A stretch of DNA of 64,000 nt. It comes from Fusibacter_C sp942493125. Lineage in GTDB: Bacteria; Bacillota; Clostridia; Peptostreptococcales; Acidaminobacteraceae. A program made the position numbers and the translations under genes. Within the stretch, counting starts at the first letter, position 1; every line of letters starts with the position of its first letter. Where the stretch lies: contig OW818667.1 of NCBI GenBank assembly GCA_942493125.1, positions 372,001-436,000 of the forward strand. Direction: 5' to 3'. The notes beneath the pieces were generated by a model. That model was not told where the DNA came from. It ran no database searches and worked only from the letters and a program-made list of their open reading frames with translations. This document shows, one piece after another, positions 58,920 to 64,000 of the stretch.

Positions 58920-60562
58920 CAGCGATTCTCCTGCTTAAAGTCATATGCCTGAGCAATCCACTTTTCGCGCTGATCTTCAGGAAACATCGGATCAAGATTT
59001 ATTGAGTACGGATGAAAAGCGGCTTTATGAAAAAAGCTTTGCCAATAGCAATAAGTCTTATAGTCATTCGGCGTTCCCCAGCTCTCGTAATCACACTCGA
59101 ATACTGTGCCCTTTAAGTTTAAATCGTCTAAAATACCCATGATTGAATCTATATAGAATTCACCGTTGATTCGGCAATCATTTTCTTTAATATAAGCAAC
59201 GCCATCCATGAAGGCACGCGCCGTCTTAAAGTAAAAGGCACCCACAATTGCGTGATCTTTCATTGGGGTTTCAGAAATAGGCACTTTGACAGACACGCCT
59301 AAAATCTTATTGTCCGCATCTACTTGCACATAACCGTATCCCTTTGGATTGGCGCCAACTGTTGGATTGTTTCTAAAGGTTAAACAGATGACGTCGAAGG
59401 TGTCTTCCTTGATTAATTTTGAATAGGCATCTCCATCGATAATCAGACCGTTGTCACATGCTGCTATGAGCAAAGGCTTGTCGAGATCATCCGTTGCAAC
59501 GCCAAGAGATGCTGTGATGGCTTGCCCCTCTGTGACGTGATTGAGCTTAATCACCGCACAACCAGGATACGCATCGTGTAAAATCGCATCGATGCCGTAT
59601 GCGGCGCAATGGCTCTCAAGCACGATAAAACTTGCTTTATCCGGGATGGGATATGCATCAAAAGCTTGAATGATCATCTTGTTTCCAGAAACCTCTATCA
59701 ATGGCTTTGGTATGTCATACCCTTCGTTTTTAAAACGAGACCCCTCACCTGCTAGTGGAATCAAGTTGGTGGTTCCTGATATTGGTGCTTTAAATTTTTT
59801 ATGGTGCATCAATTTCTTAAAATAGTTTGAATGGTAGTTGTAATCCGCAAGATCTTCTGGGGTTCCCCATTGTAGCATATGCTGTATTTCATAGATAGAA
59901 ACTTTTAGGCCTTCTTCGACAAGTAAGTTATAGACTACTGAGACATAAAATTCCCCATTTACATCGAGCTTTTTATCCATCGTCAAATCCATATACTCTT
60001 TTAAAATTGCACCCGTTCTAAAGTAATAGGTGCCAGAAGAAGCATACTCATTCATACGATTTGACGTAAATGGTTTCTTTTCTTGGATTTCAAGCATCCA
60101 CTGGTCTTTTTCCCTCATGAATGCGTAGTTTGTCGTGCCGAGCATATGTGGGTGAAACCCTTTGTATGCAGGGATGGCACCGTCGGCAGCTCTACTGCGC
60201 GTATGCTCTAGAAAATCTGCATAGTCCCAATAAGAACCGAAATCACAATAGTTGACGATTACTTCCTCTTCATCGTTAATCAATGAGTAAGCCTGTTTCA
60301 CAGCATATATCGGTCCGTATTTATGGGGATCAATTTCGACAATTTCGACTTTCGGCGCCAATGCTAAAAGAATCTGTCTCATATCTGTCGCTTCCAAATG
60401 GTCTTTTGCGCAAATGAAAATAAAGGTATCCTCTTGAGAAAACATGTCTACGACATGTTCAATGATGGGTTTGCCATCCACTTCAATCAGTGGTTTTGGT
60501 ACCGTATAGCCAGCATTTATAAATCTTTGTCCTCTTCCGGACATCGGTATAACTATTTTCAT
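58919..60562 (-). CDS. Tandem-duplicated sugar nucleotidyltransferase
   Basis: 547 residues made of two homologous NTP-transferase domains. Domain 1 (1-250) starts IVIPMSGRGQRFINAGYTVPKPLIEV; domain 2 (about 262-545) starts LIPLAGEGSRFKNEGYDIPKPLIEV. Each ends with a WGTP segment (WGTPEDLADYNYHSNYF and WGTPNDYKTYCYWQSFF). Both keep the G-x-G-x-R-F and PKPLIEV nucleotide-binding and product-site motifs, so both may be active. It probably makes a nucleotide-activated sugar or polyol; nucleotide and substrate unknown. Confidence 0.85.
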   Translation of the reverse strand: MKIVIPMSGRGQRFINAGYTVPKPLIEVDGKPIIEHVVDMFSQEDTFIFICAKDHLEATDMRQILLALAPKVEIVEIDPHKYGPIYAVKQAYSLINDEEEVIVNYCDFGSYWDYADFLEHTRSRAADGAIPAYKGFHPHMLGTTNYAFMREKDQWMLEIQEKKPFTSNRMNEYASSGTYYFRTGAILKEYMDLTMDKKLDVNGEFYVSVVYNLLVEEGLKVSIYEIQHMLQWGTPEDLADYNYHSNYFKKLMHHKKFKAPISGTTNLIPLAGEGSRFKNEGYDIPKPLIEVSGNKMIIQAFDAYPIPDKASFIVLESHCAAYGIDAILHDAYPGCAVIKLNHVTEGQAITASLGVATDDLDKPLLIAACDNGLIIDGDAYSKLIKEDTFDVICLTFRNNPTVGANPKGYGYVQVDADNKILGVSVKVPISETPMKDHAIVGAFYFKTARAFMDGVAYIKENDCRINGEFYIDSIMGILDDLNLKGTVFECDYESWGTPNDYKTYCYWQSFFHKAAFHPYSINLDPMFPEDQREKWIAQAYDFKQENR

Positions 60563-60575
60563 AGGAACCTCACAT

Positions 60576-61712
60576 TTAAAGATTTTTTCTATATTTTTCA
60601 GCTTCCCAGTTCAAAAGCGTATAAGCCTGTTCTTGAGATAAAGTCACTAAAGAATCACCGACTTCACGTCTGATGATGCCCTGTATTTTAAGCACGTCTT
60701 GGACTTCAAGACACTTTTTGATGCTCTCACCACAGAAATATAAGACCGAATCCAATAGGATAACTTTGGGAAAGTCATCGTATTTGTCGAAATATCCAGT
60801 CATAGCTGCTTTGACAAGTTCAAATGTCGAGTTGTCATGATTCTTTGTATCAACAATCATTGGCTCTAAGCCACAAAAAACAAGCGCATCAGGAAAACTT
60901 GGCACGCCATCTATATAATCGACAAGGTCGCGATCTTCATTTGCACGCACGAAAATACGTTTATGCGTCATCAGATTGTTAATTGCTGATTTAATGATAC
61001 GTTGATCCGCGTATATTTTACCAAACGTCTCAGGTAGACCAATATAAGTTTTGATGTCATCTTCTACGGTTGTTATCGCATCATACAAAGCATTAGGACT
61101 ATCAGATGCGACAATAAGGCCATGGTTTTGAAGGATGATGACATCGGGCGAATTACCGTAAAGTGCAATATACTTTTCTATCCCATTCATCATAGACATA
61201 GCAAGATGAATGCCTGGTTTTTCATAAGGTACCAATAATGCTTTGCTTAATTTACTGTTTAGTTCTTTTGGCGCATCCCACTGAGAGGCCATATCATCTA
61301 TAAAGCGCTTTGAAGACGCATAAATCAAAGTGATTAATGCGTGAACATGCAAAATATATCTTTGCGGCAATAATGCATGTAAAAATGTTTCTATTGACGG
61401 ACGCAGAACCCCTGTATTCGCTTCATTTATTCTTTGGTTGATCTCAGCTTCATCATCAATCGACAAAATGCCGTTTTGGACTTCGTCGAGAATTTTTAGA
61501 ATCTTATCGAGTTCGATTTGCGCATAACCTTTGTTCTCATCCACTTCAGACATGAGAAAGCCAGAAGCTTTGATCAACATCATCGACATATCGTCCGATG
61601 TATATTTAGCAGAAGCATTGCCGCCGCCTGCCTGTATCATATCTACCGAATCACTTATCAAATCACATATGTTCACAAATGGATGAATGACATCATTAAA
61701 TGTTGCTTTCAT
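60576..61712 (-). CDS. Class II aldolase/adducin-family protein
   Basis: 378 residues. N-terminal class II aldolase-like fold: GGGNASAKY (phosphate-binding), LHVHALITLIYASSKRF (zinc H-x-H) and ILQNHGLIVASD (third His). The C-terminal 120 residues (RIFVRANEDRDLVDYIDGVPSFPDALVFCGLEP) resemble the mid region of rhamnulose-phosphate aldolase-type fusions. It would cleave or form a C-C bond or act as a dehydratase on a sugar phosphate, but the substrate is not inferable. Fourteen bases between this and each neighbour. Confidence 0.82.
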   Translation of the reverse strand: MKATFNDVIHPFVNICDLISDSVDMIQAGGGNASAKYTSDDMSMMLIKASGFLMSEVDENKGYAQIELDKILKILDEVQNGILSIDDEAEINQRINEANTGVLRPSIETFLHALLPQRYILHVHALITLIYASSKRFIDDMASQWDAPKELNSKLSKALLVPYEKPGIHLAMSMMNGIEKYIALYGNSPDVIILQNHGLIVASDSPNALYDAITTVEDDIKTYIGLPETFGKIYADQRIIKSAINNLMTHKRIFVRANEDRDLVDYIDGVPSFPDALVFCGLEPMIVDTKNHDNSTFELVKAAMTGYFDKYDDFPKVILLDSVLYFCGESIKKCLEVQDVLKIQGIIRREVGDSLVTLSQEQAYTLLNWEAEKYRKNL

Positions 61713-61725
61713 AGTCTACCCTCTC

Positions 61726-62406
61726 CTATTCCATCCAATGTAAAATATCATGAAAACTTGAAAGGACATAAATGCCTTTTCCGGCATCTTGCTTCTCAAA
61801 ATCACCTTTGTAATAGATGCTATCTATGCCCATAGCTTGTGCGCCGACGCAATCCTTTTTATAGGAATCGCCGATCATGATACAGTCTTCAGGTTTTAAG
61901 CCGAGTTTATTAAGAGCTAACGTATATATAAATGGATGTGGTTTTTCCACACCGGCTTCTTCTGACGTGACAAGGTGATCAATCCACGGGTCCATTTCAA
62001 GCTTAATGAGTTTTTTGTACTGTGCCTCAGCTGTGAAATCCGTGATGATGCATTTTGGAACATGCAGTTCTTTTAAAAAGTCCATGACAAAAGGCTCAGG
62101 CTTGATGCGTTCCATAAAAAGGCGCCAGTAATAAGCATCTAGCTCCAAACAATATGCGATATCAAAAGCACCAATCAATTCAAGCATTTTTTGGAAATAA
62201 AAAAGTCTATGATGTGACGCTGCTGTTAAGGCGAGCTGTCGATGATTCATCTTCTTCGCACGATCAAACAACACGACTAAATCGGCATAAGGTAAGCAAA
62301 ACTTTTTGGCGAATTTATCTAGTGTATCCGCCAGTGCACTTTCATGTGGCGTGTCATAATCGTAAAGTGTATTGTCAAGGTCGAGTAAAACCCCTTTATA
62401 AGTCAT
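61726..62406 (-). CDS. HAD-family phosphatase
   Basis: 226 residues. Motif I GVLLDLDNTLYDYD (nucleophile Asp), cap region, motif II CIITDFTA, motif III K in GVEKPHP, motif IV IMIGDSYKKDCVGAQAMG. HAD-IA subfamily with a helical cap, similar to pyrimidine nucleotidases and phosphoglycolate-type enzymes. In this cluster it would remove a phosphate from a sugar or polyol phosphate before or after activation. Overlaps the upstream kinase gene by 11 bases. Confidence 0.87.
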   Translation of the reverse strand: MTYKGVLLDLDNTLYDYDTPHESALADTLDKFAKKFCLPYADLVVLFDRAKKMNHRQLALTAASHHRLFYFQKMLELIGAFDIAYCLELDAYYWRLFMERIKPEPFVMDFLKELHVPKCIITDFTAEAQYKKLIKLEMDPWIDHLVTSEEAGVEKPHPFIYTLALNKLGLKPEDCIMIGDSYKKDCVGAQAMGIDSIYYKGDFEKQDAGKGIYVLSSFHDILHWME

Positions 62407-64000
62407 AGTCTTCTCCCTTTTTCATATTATGGCTAAGAAGTGCAAGCGTCATGAGTTGTATGACGCCATGGTACCCACTCACCCATTTGATAGCATGGCC
62501 GTTTACGAGCTCATCGATGTGCTCGATGTAACGTTCAGAAATCGCAATCAATTCTTCTTTATCTACATGATCTTTAAATGTGATATGTTGGTATTTCATA
62601 TCGGCATCATATGCGTGCTCAATCTCGTGGCCATAGGCTTCAAGTGTTTCGACGAGGCCTTCTACCTCTACATCCAGCTTGAGCATAATTTTAAGTTTTA
62701 GCTTAGGATCGACTGAGACATCACCTGCCGTGTAGTCATCATCAGAAAAAAATCTTATGACGAGATCAGCATAATGCATTTGAGGGTGTATATATTTTTC
62801 CGCATCCACTTCACGCATTGTGATCTGATCCATGATTCTATCAAGGGTATAACCTCTTAAAGAGACATCGCGTTTGATTTTCCAATGGCGTCTCAACTTT
62901 TCTTGAGTATCAAGATAGATTTTAACGTCGATGAGTTTGCGCGTTTGAGGTAAATAGAATGGATGTAGACCAGCGACAAGTATAAAATCATTGGCATACA
63001 CTTTTTTAGGTGCCGTCAATTGACCCGTGTGATGATCGTATTCTACACGTTCAATACTCGATCCATTTTTAAGCGCTTTCAAGTACTGCGCTTGACGGTA
63101 CAAGTAGTTTGCCTTCGGGTTGAGATGTGTGATTGTATCCCAGCTCTGATCACCTCGTCCCCATTTGTGATCGCCATCCGATTCGATTGGCACGATGTTC
63201 TGTTCGCCCAACAAATCGATTAAGCTGTTTTTTAGCGTGCTTTTGCCAACACCGGAGTCACCACCAATGCCGATGATCGTCGCGTGCTCTTTTTTCTTGT
63301 AGACGCTGTTTGACTTGATGCCATATTTATATAGGACGTAAACGACAAATAGCAAAATGCCTTCAAATGTCGTAAATATTAGATTTTTCAGTGGTTCGCT
63401 TTCAATATAAGGCGTCGCGATAAACGTAATCAAGTAGACGACAGAAAAGAGTGCGCTAAGTGCATAAGCGATCTTGTGTCTGTCTAAAAGACTGATAAAG
63501 AGCACGGCGCAAAGCACAAAGCTCCACACATACCAGTTCTCAGAAGGCGGCACAAGTATGACGAATACCGAGTATATGACCGCTAAGAAATTGTGAAACA
63601 AATCTTTATTGAGCTTTTCATACATGAGAAATCTCGCATAGATCGCAAGAATCCCAAGATACGCAATATAGAGCTTATAGCTGCCCATCGGCAGTACGAG
63701 ATCATATAATAGACTCTGCTGTGGGTTGAGATAAACCATTTGAATATAACTCGTCTGATAAATAAAAGGTGCAGAGACCACGAACACAACTGCAAAAAAC
63801 GCGCCTATAAATTTGGCGATTACCTGATATTTGTCCCTTTGGATATTACGATACAAGAAGATGATGGCCAGTGGCAATGCAAACATCATCGGCAATTTCA
63901 CACTAAATCCAAGGCCAAGGCTCACTGCCATGAAAAGATAGTTTCGCTTTTGAAGATAATAAAGCGATAGCATCATAAAGAACAATGCAATGATGTCTAA
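62396..64000 (-). CDS. Polytopic membrane protein fused to a uridine kinase/phosphoribulokinase-like domain (5' end beyond window)
   Basis: 535 codons in the window; the frame is open to the right edge, where it reads LDIIALFFMMLSLYY, so the true start is outside. The N-terminal 220 residues hold about six to eight hydrophobic helices in the style of GT-C glycosyltransferases (LGLGFSVKLPMMFALPLAIIFLY). From about residue 235 follows a P-loop kinase: GIGGDSGVGKSTLKNSL, IESDGDHKWGRGD (uridine kinase-like), later YIHPQMHYADLVIRF. A membrane GT and kinase in one chain is unusual. It overlaps the HAD gene. Confidence 0.8.
   Translation of the reverse strand, partial: LDIIALFFMMLSLYYLQKRNYLFMAVSLGLGFSVKLPMMFALPLAIIFLYRNIQRDKYQVIAKFIGAFFAVVFVVSAPFIYQTSYIQMVYLNPQQSLLYDLVLPMGSYKLYIAYLGILAIYARFLMYEKLNKDLFHNFLAVIYSVFVILVPPSENWYVWSFVLCAVLFISLLDRHKIAYALSALFSVVYLITFIATPYIESEPLKNLIFTTFEGILLFVVYVLYKYGIKSNSVYKKKEHATIIGIGGDSGVGKSTLKNSLIDLLGEQNIVPIESDGDHKWGRGDQSWDTITHLNPKANYLYRQAQYLKALKNGSSIERVEYDHHTGQLTAPKKVYANDFILVAGLHPFYLPQTRKLIDVKIYLDTQEKLRRHWKIKRDVSLRGYTLDRIMDQITMREVDAEKYIHPQMHYADLVIRFFSDDDYTAGDVSVDPKLKLKIMLKLDVEVEGLVETLEAYGHEIEHAYDADMKYQHITFKDHVDKEELIAISERYIEHIDELVNGHAIKWVSGYHGVIQLMTLALLSHNMKKGEDYDL

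Noticed and set aside
1..64000. CRISPR array, prophage or insertion sequence with transposase
   Set aside because: No regularly spaced repeats, no phage structural genes and no transposase were seen. The only repeats are the short inverted-end family and small operator-like arrays.

Overview
The window is a gene-dense, moderately AT-rich stretch of what looks like an anaerobic Clostridia-type Firmicute (Bacillota). The evidence is a six-gene Rnf complex in the clostridial order C-D-G-E-A-B, the maf-radC-mreBCD-pbp2-minCDE-rodA block followed by the paired radical-SAM proteins and RNase G, AGGAGG-type ribosome binding sites, and copper amine oxidase-like stalk and GHL10-amidase envelope proteins. 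The species cannot be fixed from the sequence alone. Nearly all genes lie on the minus strand. Plus-strand exceptions are one tRNA-Leu, the stalk protein at 29587, and copA-csoR.

Layout. 1-13630: cell shape and division operon (DUF4321, maf, radC, mreB, mreC, mreD, PBP2, minC, minD, minE, a terminator, rodA, two radical-SAM-linked proteins, RNase G running off the left edge). 14008-18884: Rnf operon with a promoter and terminator. 19233-20345: CheY and a TSUP permease. 20520: tRNA-Leu(GAG). 20738-23990: coaE and polA. 24142-26794: ECF sigma factor, anti-sigma/DUF4349 protein and SIMPL protein. 26970-29229: YdjM-like membrane protein and an M24 peptidase. 29371: tRNA-Leu(CAA). 29587-32697: stalk-domain protein and a Cache-HAMP-GGDEF-EAL protein. 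32854-34248: hflX with a candidate leader peptide. 34391-37646: an MBOAT acyltransferase with an SGNH-deacetylase fusion. 37712-41496: an S24-like regulator divergent from copA-csoR. 41592-48770: LacI-controlled maltose-type ABC importer. 49246-53720: marR with a heterodimeric ABC exporter. 54051-56987: GHL10-amidase fusion. 57210-64000: a tightly packed sugar or polyol activation and glycosyl transfer cluster cut by the right edge.

Regulatory logic can be read directly in several places. The ECF sigma operon has a GGAACT-N15-CGTC promoter, and the same element with N16 precedes the stalk protein at 29587, which suggests a small envelope-stress regulon. CsoR-type palindromes flank the copA -10 box. 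LacI-type dyads sit upstream of the sugar-binding protein gene and upstream of lacI. A triple 14-bp repeat precedes marR. A leader peptide plus hairpin precedes hflX.

A dispersed repeat family with inverted GGAAATTGCATAAT ends occurs as two related copies of about 115 bp, one 34-bp internally deleted copy, and at least five single ends, always between genes or at their 5' ends. The least explained gene set is the right-edge cluster: a tandem nucleotidyltransferase, a class II aldolase-like protein, a HAD phosphatase, a uridine kinase-like domain fused to a polytopic membrane region, a GT2, a GtrA flippase-like protein and a short GDPD-like protein. It may make and attach an unusual nucleotide-activated sugar or polyol.
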